64,000 nucleotides of DNA from Streptomyces xylophagus (GCF_000716435.1 NZ_JNWO01000007.1:930001-994000), one strand, 5' to 3'; numbered from the stretch's first letter, positions 35,412 to 45,112 are shown. Made by a program: numbers and translations. Notes: generated from the sequence alone by a model not told the origin.

Positions 35412-35509
35412 GCCGTAGCTCCTTGTGTCTTGTCGGTCTGTCCTGTCGGAAACCCTCCGGACAAGTCCAAGCTAGGCCGGACCGTCCGTCGGGGCTTCGA
35501 CCAAATGAC

Positions 35510-36448
35510 CTAGTTGCCGGCAGCGGCTTCGTTCCCGGCAGCCGCTTCGTTCCCGTCGGGGGCTTCGACGAACGCCGTCACCGCCTTCGCGAAGACCTCC
35601 GGTTCCTCCAGGTGCCCGAAGTGCCCGCTGTCCTCCAGGATCACCAACTCCGCACCGGGGATGAGCTCGTGCAGTTCCTCGGCCCAGCGCACCCCGCAGA
35701 TGACGTCGTGGCGACCCACGAGGACGAGGGTCGGAACGGTCAGCGAACCGAGGTCGGCTCGGTCGTCGATGACGTCCGGGGTGAGGTCCTCGTCCAGGCC
35801 GGAGATGTAGGTGGCCTCCACCGCGCCCCGCGCGGGACCGAACTCCGCCTCCCGGCCCCAGAAGTCGGCGAAGTAGGCGGGGAAGATCCCCCGCGCCACG
35901 GCGGTCATCTGTGCGTCGTCGGAAATGGTGGGGATGCTCTGGAACGCCTCCACGACCTCGGGGAGTCCCGGGTTGTCCGCGTGCCGCTCGGCGAAGGCCT
36001 GCACCTTGCGCATGGCCTCGGCGCCGTGCTCGGGACCGGTCACGGGAGCACTGTCGTAGAGGATCACTCCGGCGATGCGGTCGGGGTGGTGGAGGGCGTG
36101 GTACTGGGCGACGAAACCGCCGTGCGAGTGGCCCAGCAGATACACCTCGGGGACACCGAGGTGCTCGATCAGCCCGCTGAGGTACCGGCTGTAGCGGGCC
36201 CGGGTGTAGCCGTGCGGGTGGGAGGGCAGCCGGCCGGAGGCGCCGGTGCCGATGGGCTCCGGGTAGACGACCGTGAGGTGTTCCTCCAGCGCGGGCATGC
36301 GCAGGTACTCCCAGAAGATGCCCGGTCCGCCGGAGTGCGCGATGCAGACCGGTCCGGCGCCGTGGACGTGGTAGCTCTGCGTGACCCCGTCGATCTCGAC
36401 GGTGTGGGTTCCGGTCGCGAGCGGGTCGGTCGAGGGGGTGGTGCTCAT
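35510..36448 (-). CDS. Alpha/beta hydrolase (proline iminopeptidase/epoxide-hydrolase-like)
   Basis: A 312-aa alpha/beta hydrolase unrelated in detail to the paralogous pair nearby. IAHSGGPGIFWEYLRM is the HGGPG-type oxyanion loop of prolyl iminopeptidases, VYLLGHSHGGFVAQYHAL holds the nucleophile, LVLVGRHDVICG the acid and LEDSGHFGHLEEPE the base. The C-terminus ends in two repeats of GNEAAA, probably disordered. The ATG at 36448 has GGGAGAT upstream; an earlier in-frame ATG at 36481 lacks one. It follows the sigma-factor gene by 85 bases on the same strand and may be in its operon or regulon. Confidence 0.88.
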   Translation of the reverse strand: MSTTPSTDPLATGTHTVEIDGVTQSYHVHGAGPVCIAHSGGPGIFWEYLRMPALEEHLTVVYPEPIGTGASGRLPSHPHGYTRARYSRYLSGLIEHLGVPEVYLLGHSHGGFVAQYHALHHPDRIAGVILYDSAPVTGPEHGAEAMRKVQAFAERHADNPGLPEVVEAFQSIPTISDDAQMTAVARGIFPAYFADFWGREAEFGPARGAVEATYISGLDEDLTPDVIDDRADLGSLTVPTLVLVGRHDVICGVRWAEELHELIPGAELVILEDSGHFGHLEEPEVFAKAVTAFVEAPDGNEAAAGNEAAAGN

Positions 36449-36533
36449 GGGATCTCCCTGTTCGGCGTGCGGCGATGACACGGACAGGACGCGGGAGAGA
36501 GGCCGAAGTTCGAAACAGGCGACGTGACGCCGG

Positions 36534-37502
36534 TCACACCATGAGGGACTGCGGGATCGGCACCGGCCGGGGGTGGACGAGACGCAGGCGATGCACCCGC
36601 CCGGCTCCGTCCAGGCTCATCAGCCAGGCCACGGCGGGCGGACAGTGCTCGGGGTCGTCGTCGGGGTTGGTGATGTCCATCTCCCAGACGACGAGCGACC
36701 GTCCGGCCACGGCGTGCGCGAGGTGCTGCCGTACGCCTGCCTCCAGGTCGCACTCCATCCCGCGCACCAGCAGACTCCGGCCGCCCACCGGTACGTTCCC
36801 CTGGATCAGGGCGGCCTCGGGCGACCAGCGCTCGGTGAGCAGCTTGCCGAAGTGCCCGCTCTCGGCCGCGTCCAGCGTCTCGCGCGCCTCGATCCGGCTG
36901 GCGCGGGTGCGGCGTCCTACGTCGCCGTGCGGAGCGTCCGCCGTGGCGGCGAGGGCCGGCGCGAGCTTGGCCCGCCCCTGGCTGAGCCGACTGCGCACCG
37001 TGCCGACCGGGACTCCGCAGGCCTCGGCGATCTGCTCGTACGACGTGACGCCGACGCTGAAGTACCGCAGCACCAGCGGCAGTCGGAGTACGGGAGACAG
37101 TTCCTCGATGGCCTCCCAGATCCAGTTCCGCATCGCGTGATGCTCCAGCCACCGCTCCGGACCGGCGTCCGTGGCGGGCACCTGCGCGTCGTCGAGCGGC
37201 CGGAAGTCGACGGACCCCCGGAGCAGCGAACGGGCGGCGTTCCGCACGATCATCCGCAGCCACGCCCCCACGGCCTCCGGATCCCGCACGTCCCCCACCC
37301 GCCGCAGCGCGGTCAGCGCCGCGTCCTGCACCACGTCGTCCACATCGGGCCCCGGCCCCAGCACACTCACCGCGACGGCCCGCATCCCCGCCCGGTGCCG
37401 CTCCAGCAGCAGTCCCAGGGCAGCCACATCACCGGCCTGCGCGGCCAGGGTCAGCGCCGCGTCCTCGATCCGCGTGAGCTCCCCCGCGTTCCGGCTGCCC
37501 AT
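36534..37502 (-). CDS. ECF sigma factor with C-terminal SnoaL-like domain
   Basis: A 322-aa sigma-70 family protein. Region 2 is LLLERHRAGMRAVAVSVLG with DVDDVVQDAALTALRRVGDV; region 4 is SPVLRLPLVLRYFSVGVTSY and AEACGVPVGTVRSRLSQGR. After residue 200 comes an extra domain of about 120 residues with the cone-shaped SnoaL/NTF2-like pattern (GHFGKLLTERWSPEAALIQG, VVWEMDI, VAWLMSLDGAGRVHRLRLVH). ECF factors with such a tail (ECF41/SigJ-type) often need no separate anti-sigma factor because the tail controls activity. AGAGGGG precedes the ATG. An alpha/beta hydrolase follows on the same strand. Confidence 0.88.
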   Translation of the reverse strand: MGSRNAGELTRIEDAALTLAAQAGDVAALGLLLERHRAGMRAVAVSVLGPGPDVDDVVQDAALTALRRVGDVRDPEAVGAWLRMIVRNAARSLLRGSVDFRPLDDAQVPATDAGPERWLEHHAMRNWIWEAIEELSPVLRLPLVLRYFSVGVTSYEQIAEACGVPVGTVRSRLSQGRAKLAPALAATADAPHGDVGRRTRASRIEARETLDAAESGHFGKLLTERWSPEAALIQGNVPVGGRSLLVRGMECDLEAGVRQHLAHAVAGRSLVVWEMDITNPDDDPEHCPPAVAWLMSLDGAGRVHRLRLVHPRPVPIPQSLMV

Positions 37503-37700
37503 GCTGCCCCTCTTCCGGCGCTCCCGTGGTCCCTACGACCGTAATGGGCGCGGCGCGGCGACGTCACATCGCGAGGCGCCCGACAGCACCGGCGTCGTAC
37601 CAGGTGGCGGGCGCGGACGCCCGTGTTCAACGACTCGGACCGGTCCTACGACCGTTGCGGGCGCGCCCTGTTGACCTCGCCGGGTCCCCGTTGCCGCTGC

Positions 37701-39065
37701 TCAGCGCCTCTGCACCGCACCGGCGCCCCCGTCCCGCACCACCGCCGGGCCGGCCGCGCCGATGATCCGGGCGCTGTGTCGCCGGAAGGACACGGACTTG
37801 GTGACCGCCTGGAGCAGGTTCGCGCAGGCCAGTGCGGTCCACAGGCCGGTCAGGCCCGCCGCGTCGGCGACCGGCACGGCGAGGGCCGCGAGCACCCCGA
37901 ACCACACCGCCGTGGAGACCAGGCTCGGCATCGTGCGCTTGAGGCCGACGAGGCCGAAGCCCGCGACGGCCTGCAGGGCGTCGGTGACGACCACCGCGAG
38001 GACCAGCGGCAACAGTCGTACGACCTGGTCCGCCAAACCCGGGCTCCTGGTGAACAGGCCGATCACCGGGTCCCGCAGCACGACCAGGACGGCCCCGAGG
38101 ACGACGACCGCGCACAGGGCGACCCCGAAGCCGGCGGTCACGCTGCGCCGGATGCGGGCGAGGTCGCGTTCCTCGGCGTAACCGGCGATCAGCGGCACCG
38201 TGGCCTGGCCGACGGCCACCGCGGCGCTGAAGACGACGTTCACCAGGGACTCGGAGACGCTGTGCACGGCGGCGCTGTCGGTGCCGATACGGGCGGCGGC
38301 GAAGGTCAGCACGCCCAGCACGGAGAACTTCACCAGCACGGTCCCGCCGAGCGGCAGGCCGACCCGGGCCAGCCGCAGCACCTCGCGCGGATCGGGCCGG
38401 CCGGGTCGGACCGGGCGTCCGGCGAGCACCGTGCGGCGGCGCAGCGCGTACTGGTTGAGACCGGCCCCGACCAGAGCGGAGGCGAGCATGGCCGCGCCGG
38501 CGCCCGTCAGCCCGAAGCTCGGCAGCGGCCCCGGTCCCCCGACCAGCAGCACCGACAGCGTCACGGACACGGCGGTACCCACCAGCCCGGACCGCATCAC
38601 CTGCGCCGACCGCCCCAGCGCGACGAGCACGGACGTGGCCGACGAGTTGACGGCGATCAGCAGCACGCTGCCCGCCAACATCCAGGGAAACACGCCCAGT
38701 TGGTCGAGTACGGCGCCCGGGACCCCGAACGCCCCGCCGAGCAGCGGCACCGCGGCGACCGCCGCCGCGCACACCCCGCCCACCGCGAACGCCAGCCACA
38801 TCCCGCTGCGCACCAGCGGCAACAGCCCCTCGGGGTCGTCCCGATGCGGCGCGACGAACGGCATCACCCCGCGCAACGCGCCCGCCACGGTGGCGGTGGC
38901 CGGGCTGAACACCGCGACCGTCACGGCGAACGCGGCCAGCGAGACGGTGGCGTGCCGGCCCAGCAACGCGGTGTCGACGAGCGAGCCGGCCGAGGCGGCG
39001 AGCGTGGTCACGTACAGCGGCGCGGCGGCCCCGGCGATGGTCCTGAATGCGCTGTGCTCGCTCAC
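37701..39065 (-). CDS. MATE-family multidrug/metabolite exporter
   Basis: A 454-aa membrane protein with about twelve hydrophobic helices and the MATE pattern of two related halves: LYVTTLAASAGSLVDTALLG early, PLGGTVLVKFSVLGVLTFAA at the start of the second half. NorM/DinF-like exporters use Na+ or H+ gradients to export cationic drugs or metabolites. The start is uncertain: GTG 39065 has GGATGG at good spacing; an ATG 18 bases upstream (39083) would sit on top of that site. Monocistronic between the sigma gene and the LacI gene, same strand. Confidence 0.88.
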   Translation of the reverse strand: MSEHSAFRTIAGAAAPLYVTTLAASAGSLVDTALLGRHATVSLAAFAVTVAVFSPATATVAGALRGVMPFVAPHRDDPEGLLPLVRSGMWLAFAVGGVCAAAVAAVPLLGGAFGVPGAVLDQLGVFPWMLAGSVLLIAVNSSATSVLVALGRSAQVMRSGLVGTAVSVTLSVLLVGGPGPLPSFGLTGAGAAMLASALVGAGLNQYALRRRTVLAGRPVRPGRPDPREVLRLARVGLPLGGTVLVKFSVLGVLTFAAARIGTDSAAVHSVSESLVNVVFSAAVAVGQATVPLIAGYAEERDLARIRRSVTAGFGVALCAVVVLGAVLVVLRDPVIGLFTRSPGLADQVVRLLPLVLAVVVTDALQAVAGFGLVGLKRTMPSLVSTAVWFGVLAALAVPVADAAGLTGLWTALACANLLQAVTKSVSFRRHSARIIGAAGPAVVRDGGAGAVQRR

Positions 39066-39111
39066 AGCCGCCCATCCTGCCACTCAACCACCGGGCCGTG
39101 CGCGTCAGTTG

Positions 39112-40125
39112 CTACGGCGTGCCGGTCACGGGCGGCGGCCCCGTCGTCCCCCGCACCTCGAGCCGCGGCTCCGACAACACCGTCTCCGCCGCCCGCCTCG
39201 GGTCCTTCATCCGGTGGACGAGAAGCTGCGCGGCGCGGCGGCCGATGTCATGGCTGCCGTTGTCGACGGTGGTGAGCCAGAGGTGTCGTAGGCGCGCGAG
39301 GTACGTGTTGTCGTAACCGACGAGGGACAGGTCCCGAGGCACCTGGAGGCCCAACTCCTCGGCCGCCGAGAGCGCGCCGACGCACGCGATGTCGTTGAAG
39401 GCGAAGACGGCCGTGGGGCGTTGCGGGGCCGTGAGCAGGCGGACCATCCCGCGGTAACCACCCTCCTCCGTGTGGTCCCCCTGTTCGACCGTCGCGAGGT
39501 CGGTCAGGCCGTGGGCGTGCATGACCCTTTCGAAGGAGGTGCGGCGGAGTTCGCCGGCGACGCCCTGGCCGGCGATGTGGGCGATGCGGCGGTGGCCCAG
39601 GTCGATGAGGTGCTCGGTGGCCAGGGCGGCGCCGTACGAGTCGTCGCCGGCCACGACGTCGACGTGAGGCAGGACCGGCTCGACGGCGCCCGCGACCACC
39701 GTGGGGATGTGGGTCGCGGCGGCGAGGAGTTCCTCGGAGCCGGGGAGGGTGCCCACCGCGATCAGGCCGTCGACGCGGAGTTCCGTGAAGATGCGGGTGA
39801 GGTCCTCGCCGAGGTGGCGGTTGAGGCGGCCGTCGGCCAGCATCATGTGCAGGCCGTTCTCGTGCAGGCGGGAGCCCAGGCCATCGAGGAGTTCCACGAA
39901 CCAGGGGTTGCGCAGGTCGTTCAGCAGGACGCCGACCGAGCGGGTGCGGCGTTCGCTGAGGCTGCGGGCGGCGGCGTTCGGGCGGTAGCCGAGTTCCTCC
40001 ACCGCGGCCAACACGGCCTGCCGTTTCTCCGGTCGTACCTGCTCGGAGCCGCGCAGCACCAGGGAGACCAGGGATTTCGACACACCGGCCCGCTCGGCGA
40101 CATCACGGATGGTCGGAGCGCTCAT
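39112..40125 (-). CDS. LacI-family transcriptional repressor
   Basis: A 337-aa repressor with the LacI head TIRDVAERAGVSKSLVSLVL and hinge RPNAAARSLSERRTRSVGVL, then a periplasmic-binding-protein-like core (GLIAVGTLPGSEELL, VAGDDSYGAALATEHLIDLG, VFAFNDIACVGALSAAEELG) that would bind a sugar or polyol. It is divergent from the Gfo/Idh/MocA dehydrogenase gene, and a matching palindrome lies before each gene, so it likely represses both. There is no ribosome site before the ATG, and a TTGACA on this strand (40156-40161) would place the transcript start close to the ATG, so the mRNA may be leaderless. Confidence 0.92.
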   Translation of the reverse strand: MSAPTIRDVAERAGVSKSLVSLVLRGSEQVRPEKRQAVLAAVEELGYRPNAAARSLSERRTRSVGVLLNDLRNPWFVELLDGLGSRLHENGLHMMLADGRLNRHLGEDLTRIFTELRVDGLIAVGTLPGSEELLAAATHIPTVVAGAVEPVLPHVDVVAGDDSYGAALATEHLIDLGHRRIAHIAGQGVAGELRRTSFERVMHAHGLTDLATVEQGDHTEEGGYRGMVRLLTAPQRPTAVFAFNDIACVGALSAAEELGLQVPRDLSLVGYDNTYLARLRHLWLTTVDNGSHDIGRRAAQLLVHRMKDPRRAAETVLSEPRLEVRGTTGPPPVTGTP

Positions 40126-40128
40126 GGC

Positions 40129-40140
40129 TGGACCGTTCCA
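40129..40140. promoter_or_regulatory. LacI operator candidate O1 (repressor gene side)
   Basis: TGGACCGTTCCA lies 4 bases upstream of the LacI-type start codon and matches the palindrome at 40238-40249 in 11 of 12 positions. Bound repressor here would block its own gene. Confidence 0.65.
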
Positions 40141-40193
40141 CGCGGTCGCGCCCCCTGTCAAAGGCACGGACACTCTGTGTTGACGTCCACGTA

Positions 40194-40222
40194 TTGACAT
40201 CAGGACGAACGGGTTCCAATGT
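40194..40222 (+). promoter_or_regulatory. Promoter candidate for the Gfo/Idh/MocA gene
   Basis: TTGACA (40194-40199) is followed 17 bases later by CAATGT (40217-40222), a good -35 with a weak -10. The predicted start point, near 40229, lies just before the operator at 40238. Confidence 0.5.
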
Positions 40223-40237
40223 GGCGGGGACAGTTTA

Positions 40238-40249
40238 TGGACCGGTCCA
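40238..40249. promoter_or_regulatory. LacI operator candidate O2 (dehydrogenase gene side)
   Basis: TGGACCGGTCCA is a perfect 12-base palindrome with the central CG of LacI-family sites, 14 bases before the dehydrogenase ATG and just downstream of the predicted transcription start. Confidence 0.65.
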
Positions 40250-40262
40250 AAGAAGGGCAGTC

Positions 40263-41417
40263 ATGGTGACCTCGCTCGGTGTTGCCGTCGTGGGCTTCGG
40301 ATGGATGGGGCGGGTGCACACCCAGGCGTACGCCCGTGTCCCGCACCACTTTCCGCAGCTGACCCTGCGGCCGCGGCTCGTGACGGTCGCCGAGGACGTG
40401 CCCGGGCGGGCCGAGCAGGCCGCCGAGCAGTTCGGCTTCGACTCCACGACACGCGACTGGCGCGAGGTGGTCGCCGACCCGCGCGTGCAGGCGGTGAGCA
40501 TCACCGCGCCGAACTTCCTGCACCGCGAGATCGGCGTCGCGATGGCGGAGGCCGGCAAGCACATCTGGATCGAGAAGCCGGTGGGCCTCTCGACTGCGGA
40601 CAGCTCCGCCGTGGCCGACGCGGTCGCGAAGGCCGGTGTCCAGGGCGCGGTCGGCTTCAACTACCGCAACGCGCCCGCCGTGGAGGCCGCCCGCGACCTG
40701 ATCGCCTCGGGCGAGCTGGGCACGGTCACCCACATCCGCGTCCGCCTGTTCAGCGACTACGCGGCCCACCCGGACGGCGCCCTGACCTGGCGTTACGAGC
40801 TGGAGCGCGGCGGCCACGGCGTCCTGGGCGACCTCGCCTCGCACGGCGCGGACCTGGCTCACTACCTGCTCGGCGACATCACCTCCCTCGCCGCCGACAC
40901 CGCGATCTTCCTCCCGCAGCGGGCCCGCCCCACCGGCGCGACCGCCGGCCACGCCCTGGCCACCGGCGGCGAGTTGGGCCCGGTCGAGAACGAGGACTAC
41001 GTCAACTGCCTGCTGCGCTTCGCCTCCGGCGCCCGGGGTGTCCTGGAGGCCTGCCGGGTCTCGGTCGGCGAGCAGAACAACTACGGCTTCGAGGTGCACG
41101 GCACCAAGGGCGCGGTGTTCTGGGACTTCCGCCGGATGAACGAACTGGCCGTCAGCCGCGGCACGACGTACCAGGACCAGCCCGTCACCACGGTGTATGT
41201 CGGCCCGGGCGACGGCGAGTTCGGCGCGTTCCAGCCGGGCGCGGCGAACGCGATGGGCTACGACGACCTCAAGGTGATCGAGGCGTACCGCTTCCTGCGG
41301 TCCGTCGCCGAGGGCAAGCCGTACGGCGCCACGCTCCCGGACGCCGTACGCAGCGCGGCGGTACTGGACGCCATGGTGCGCTCCGTCGAGAGCGGCGGGT
41401 GGGCGAGCCCGGCGTGA
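40263..41417 (+). CDS. Gfo/Idh/MocA-family oxidoreductase
   Basis: A 384-aa NAD(P)-dependent dehydrogenase: Rossmann start LGVAVVGFGWMGRVHTQAYA, ITAPNFLHREIGVAMAEAGK, the catalytic Lys in HIWIEKPVGLS, and a C-terminal alpha/beta domain with DLASHGADLAHYLLGDI (His/Asp of the active site). Family members oxidise sugars, inositols and related polyols. AAGGGCAG precedes the ATG. It is controlled, by position, by the divergent LacI repressor. No transporter genes are linked, unlike most sugar catabolic loci of this type. A strong terminator begins at its stop codon. Confidence 0.92.
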   Translation: MVTSLGVAVVGFGWMGRVHTQAYARVPHHFPQLTLRPRLVTVAEDVPGRAEQAAEQFGFDSTTRDWREVVADPRVQAVSITAPNFLHREIGVAMAEAGKHIWIEKPVGLSTADSSAVADAVAKAGVQGAVGFNYRNAPAVEAARDLIASGELGTVTHIRVRLFSDYAAHPDGALTWRYELERGGHGVLGDLASHGADLAHYLLGDITSLAADTAIFLPQRARPTGATAGHALATGGELGPVENEDYVNCLLRFASGARGVLEACRVSVGEQNNYGFEVHGTKGAVFWDFRRMNELAVSRGTTYQDQPVTTVYVGPGDGEFGAFQPGAANAMGYDDLKVIEAYRFLRSVAEGKPYGATLPDAVRSAAVLDAMVRSVESGGWASPA

Positions 41418-41453
41418 GGGGCGCGCACACCGCCTGATCGGCGCGCCCCCTCA
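41415..41453 (+). terminator. Terminator overlapping the dehydrogenase stop codon
   Basis: The arm 41415-41426 (beginning with the stop TGA) pairs with 41441-41453, one C bulged, over a 14-base loop. Confidence 0.8.
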
Positions 41454-41579
41454 TTGAGCCACCGGCGCGATCTCGCGCCCACCCGCCGGACTCGACTACC
41501 GTTCACGCTCGGGAGTCACTCGCCTACGCTGTGGTGACCCTACGCTGGTGACCGGTTGGCGGACGGGTATGGGGGCGGC

Positions 41580-43883
41580 ATGGGATACGGCTTCGGACAG
41601 CGGCGGGGCGGTCAACTCCCGGTGGAGTTGACCAGCTTCGTCGGACGCACCGACGAACTCGCGCTGCTGCACAGCGAGTTGGCGCGGTCGCGGCTGGTCA
41701 CGCTGGTCGGACCGGGCGGCGTCGGCAAGAGCCGTACGGCACTCCGGGCGGCCCCCGCGGTCGCGGACCGGTTCCCGGACGGAGTACGGCTGGTGGAGCT
41801 GTCGGCCCTGCACGACCCGGAGTTGGTGCCGCCGACGCTCGCGGGCGTGCTGGAGCTGCCCGAGCAGTCCGGGATGACACCGCTGGACGCCATCGTCGAA
41901 CATCTGCGCGGCAGGCGGATGTTGATCGTCCTCGACACCTGCGAGCACCTGGTCGACGCGTGCGCGATGCTCTGCGACATCCTGCTGCGCGAGGCCCCCG
42001 GGCTGAGCGTGCTCGCCACCAGCCGGCAGCCGCTGGACGTGCCGGGCGAGCGCTGTCTGCCGATCGCCCCGCTGGCCCGCACCGACGCCGTCGACCTGTT
42101 CGTGCAGCGCGCCGCCGCCGTCACCGGGAGCCCCGCGCTCGACGGCGCCGACCGGGAGAGCCTCCTCGCCCTCGTCGACCGCCTCGACGGCATCCCCCTC
42201 GCCCTCGAACTCGCCGCCGTACGACTGCGGGCCGTACCCCTCTCCGAACTCGTCGCCCGCCTGGACCGCCACTGCGAGGTCCTCACCGGCGGCCGGCGCA
42301 CCGCGCTCACCCGGCACCAGACCCTGCGCGCGGCCATCGACTGGTCCTACGACCTGTGCACACCCCAGGAGCAACTCCTGTGGGCGCGGCTGTCGGTGTT
42401 CGCCGGTTCCTTCGAACTGTCCGCCGCCGAGCGGGTGTGCGCGGACGGTGAACTCGACGGCGAACAGGTCGTCGAGGCACTGATCGGGCTCGTCGACAAG
42501 TCGGTCGTCCAGCGCATCGGGGAGGACGGACGCCGCTACCGCCTCCTGGACACCATCCGCGAGTACGGCACCGGTCGCCTCGCACACAGCGAGGGCGCCG
42601 AGGCCGTACGGCAACGGCACTTCGCCCACTACGAGGAACTCGTCTCCCGCTTCTGGGACGGCCTGGTGGGCCCGGCCCAGGTCCGGCTGCACCACGCCGT
42701 GCGCGCGGAGATCGCCGACGTACGGGCGGCCCTGGAGTACGGCTGCGCGACCGAGGGACGAGCGGGCGACGCGCTGTGGCTGGCGACGCGGCTCGGGGCG
42801 TACTGGCGGGCGGCGGGCACACTGTCCGAGGGCCGGTACTGGATCGACAAGGGGCTCGGTCTCGTCCCGCAGGACTCCCCCGCGCGGGCCTGGGCGCTGT
42901 TCATGACCGGGGTGTTCGGGGTGTGGACCGCTGATCTCGAGACCGCGTTGGACCGGTTCCCGCAGGCCCTGGAGCTGGCCCGGCGCATCGGCGAGAGCCG
43001 TGTGGAGCTGTTCAGCGAGGGCTACTTGGGCGCGATGACCGTGCTCGGCGGGGCCGTGGAGGAGGGGATGGCGGCGCTCGACTCGGCCCGTGAGCGGATG
43101 GTCGCGGCGGACGACGCGCTGGGCATCGGCGTCGTCCACTACGAAGGGGCCCTGCTGTACGCGGCGTTGGGCTTCACGGACCTGGCGCTGGAGTGGTCCG
43201 AGGCAGGGCTGGCGTATCTGGAGGGCCGGGGCGAGCGCCAGATGTACGGGTCCACGCTCACCGTGCAGGGCGTCATCCTGTGGCTCGTCGGACGGCCCGA
43301 GGAGAGCGCGGTCGCGCTGCGGCGGGGGCTGGAGGCGGCGAGCGAGATCGGCGAGGTCCTCGTGGCCGCGCTCGCGTCGCTGGGGCTCGCCTGGCACGCG
43401 GCCGGGCAGAAGCGGTACGTCCGGGCCTGCTGGCTCATGGGTTACGCGGAGCACGCGCGACGGCTGGGCGGCGACCCGGTCGGCATGCTGCCCCGGCTGC
43501 TGGAGGAGCAGGAGTCACAACAGCGGGCGGCACGAACGGCGTTGGGCGCCGAACAGTACGAGCGGTGGCGGGAGGCGGGGGCCCGGATGTCGGGCCGCGA
43601 ACTGCTGGACGCCGTACGCACGGACGCGGACGAACCGCCCGGCATCCCCGCGGCCCGCGACGCCACCCCCGACACCCGCCCGGCCGACCCCCTCACCCGC
43701 CGGGAACGCGAGGTCGCCGCGCTCGTCACCCAGGGTCTGTCCAACCGCGAGATCGCCGAACGGCTCGTCATCTCCAAACGCACCGTGGACGCCCATGTCG
43801 AGCACATCCTGGCCAAGCTCGGTATCGCCTCCCGTACCGAGATCCTGGCGGCGGCACAGCCCGGGGAGAGCGCGTCGGCGTAG
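41580..43883 (+). CDS. LuxR-family regulator with NB-ARC-like ATPase domain
   Basis: A 767-aa regulator. The N-terminal ATPase has [18 protein letters not shown], Walker [15 protein letters not shown] and Walker [16 protein letters not shown] with [16 protein letters not shown], typical of AfsR/NB-ARC-like STAND ATPases. A TPR-like region spans about 330-650, and the C-terminus is a LuxR helix-turn-helix ([40 protein letters not shown]). There is no SARP-type DNA-binding head, which separates it from AfsR. Start is ATG 41580 or, 24 bases earlier, a TTG. It stands alone; its targets are not evident. Confidence 0.9.
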   Translation: MGYGFGQRRGGQLPVELTSFVGRTDELALLHSELARSRLVTLVGPGGVGKSRTALRAAPAVADRFPDGVRLVELSALHDPELVPPTLAGVLELPEQSGMTPLDAIVEHLRGRRMLIVLDTCEHLVDACAMLCDILLREAPGLSVLATSRQPLDVPGERCLPIAPLARTDAVDLFVQRAAAVTGSPALDGADRESLLALVDRLDGIPLALELAAVRLRAVPLSELVARLDRHCEVLTGGRRTALTRHQTLRAAIDWSYDLCTPQEQLLWARLSVFAGSFELSAAERVCADGELDGEQVVEALIGLVDKSVVQRIGEDGRRYRLLDTIREYGTGRLAHSEGAEAVRQRHFAHYEELVSRFWDGLVGPAQVRLHHAVRAEIADVRAALEYGCATEGRAGDALWLATRLGAYWRAAGTLSEGRYWIDKGLGLVPQDSPARAWALFMTGVFGVWTADLETALDRFPQALELARRIGESRVELFSEGYLGAMTVLGGAVEEGMAALDSARERMVAADDALGIGVVHYEGALLYAALGFTDLALEWSEAGLAYLEGRGERQMYGSTLTVQGVILWLVGRPEESAVALRRGLEAASEIGEVLVAALASLGLAWHAAGQKRYVRACWLMGYAEHARRLGGDPVGMLPRLLEEQESQQRAARTALGAEQYERWREAGARMSGRELLDAVRTDADEPPGIPAARDATPDTRPADPLTRREREVAALVTQGLSNREIAERLVISKRTVDAHVEHILAKLGIASRTEILAAAQPGESASA

Positions 43884-44095
43884 GTATGCGGGTACCTACG
43901 TACCCCCTTGGAGGCCCACATCGGCGACTACGTGCACGGATCTCCGGGAGTTCACACCCCATACCCCCGCCCGGCACTCCAAGCTGGTCCCACCGCCAGG
44001 GGAACGGAAGTCTCGGGTGCCGGCAGTGTTGGTCAACCCCACGGCTGTCATGGCAAGGCGCCCGTCACCGCACCTCCCCTGGCGGTACAGGCGTG

Positions 44096-44123
44096 GGGCT
44101 GCCCCTGTCGGCGGGGGCAGCCC
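44096..44123. terminator. Bidirectional terminator
   Basis: GGGCTGCCCC (44096-44105) pairs with GGGGCAGCCC (44114-44123) across 8 bases, between convergent genes ending at 43883 and 44140. Confidence 0.8.
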
Positions 44124-44139
44124 TTCAGGGGCCGGGGGA

Positions 44140-45066
44140 TCAGCCACGCGCCGCCCGTTCGTACATGGTTTTGGCCGTGGCGCCCAGGATCTCGCCGTAC
44201 ATCTTGGTGGGCTGGAAGGCGTCTAGCGCGCTGTTGACCGAGACGAGGGTGCCCTGCCCGGTGGTCTCGTTGAACCCGGCCAGCCAGGGGCCGCCGCTGG
44301 AGCCGCCGGTCATGTCGCAGGGGATCATCTGCTGGCCGTTCTCCTTCTTCTCCGTACCTACGCAGCGCAGGAGTTCCTCGCCGAGCTGCGGGTGGGTGGC
44401 GGGGTAGCCGAAGGACGAGATCTTCCCGCCGACCGCCCGGTTGAAGGCGATCGGCGTGCCGCCCACGACGTCGGTGAGCCTACGACCGTTCTTGTCGGCG
44501 TCGACGACCATCGCGGCCACGTCGTTCGTGCCCTCCTGCGCGAAGGTGCGCGGGGTCAGCACGGTACGGACCGCGAAGACGCCGTACGGCCGCTTGCCCT
44601 TGCTGTAGGCCGGGACGAACACCATCGACATGTTGGTGTTGTCCGGCGAGGCGGAACGGCGGACGCAGTGCCCCGCGGTCATCACGACCGACCGGTTGCC
44701 GCTCTTCACGGCGGTGGCCGTGCACCAGGTGTCGGCCCCCGCGGCGTTGACCATGAACATCCGCCCCACGGTCTTCAGTTGTGGACCGGTCCACGTCTTG
44801 GTCTTCGGCCCGGTCGGCCCGAGGTCCACCGACTTTCCTACGGCCTTGATCCGGGCCGGCGTCCAGTAGGCGAGGGCGTCCTTGCGTTCCCGGGTCGTGA
44901 ACCCGAAGGACGACACCGGGTCGGGGGCGGCGGCGGTGGCGCGGCCGGCGCCGGAGACGGCCGTCGCCGAGACGGGGACGGCGAGCGCGAGGGCAGTACC
45001 GGCCACGGCGAGGGCCGTGGCACGGCGACGGAGGACTCGGCTCCCGGAAAGGGGGCTGTCGAACAT
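44140..45066 (-). CDS. Secreted trypsin-like serine protease
   Basis: A 308-aa protein with a long twin-Arg-like basic start and signal peptide (VLRRRATALAVAGTALALAV). The chymotrypsin-fold triad is visible: VVMTAGHCVRR (His), EGTNDVAAMVVD (Asp) and CDMTGGSSGGPWLAGF (Ser). Cys pairs flank His and Ser. The sequence is nearer to V8/glutamyl-endopeptidase-like and Streptomyces 'trypsin-like peptidase' secreted proteins than to streptogrisins, and no long pro-region is obvious beyond about 70 residues. The ATG at 45066 follows GAGGAGA. Extracellular protein digestion is the likely role. Confidence 0.88.
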   Translation of the reverse strand: MFDSPLSGSRVLRRRATALAVAGTALALAVPVSATAVSGAGRATAAAPDPVSSFGFTTRERKDALAYWTPARIKAVGKSVDLGPTGPKTKTWTGPQLKTVGRMFMVNAAGADTWCTATAVKSGNRSVVMTAGHCVRRSASPDNTNMSMVFVPAYSKGKRPYGVFAVRTVLTPRTFAQEGTNDVAAMVVDADKNGRRLTDVVGGTPIAFNRAVGGKISSFGYPATHPQLGEELLRCVGTEKKENGQQMIPCDMTGGSSGGPWLAGFNETTGQGTLVSVNSALDAFQPTKMYGEILGATAKTMYERAARG

Positions 45067-45112
45067 GGGGGGATGTCTCCTCGACTGGGTCAAGTGGTAG
45101 GGGTGGGCCCGG

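Noticed and set aside
44782..44793. Perfect TGGACCGGTCCA identical to the LacI operator candidate
   Set aside because: It lies inside the trypsin-like protease coding sequence, far from any promoter. It shows that the 12-mer can occur by chance at this GC content and slightly weakens the operator call at 40238.
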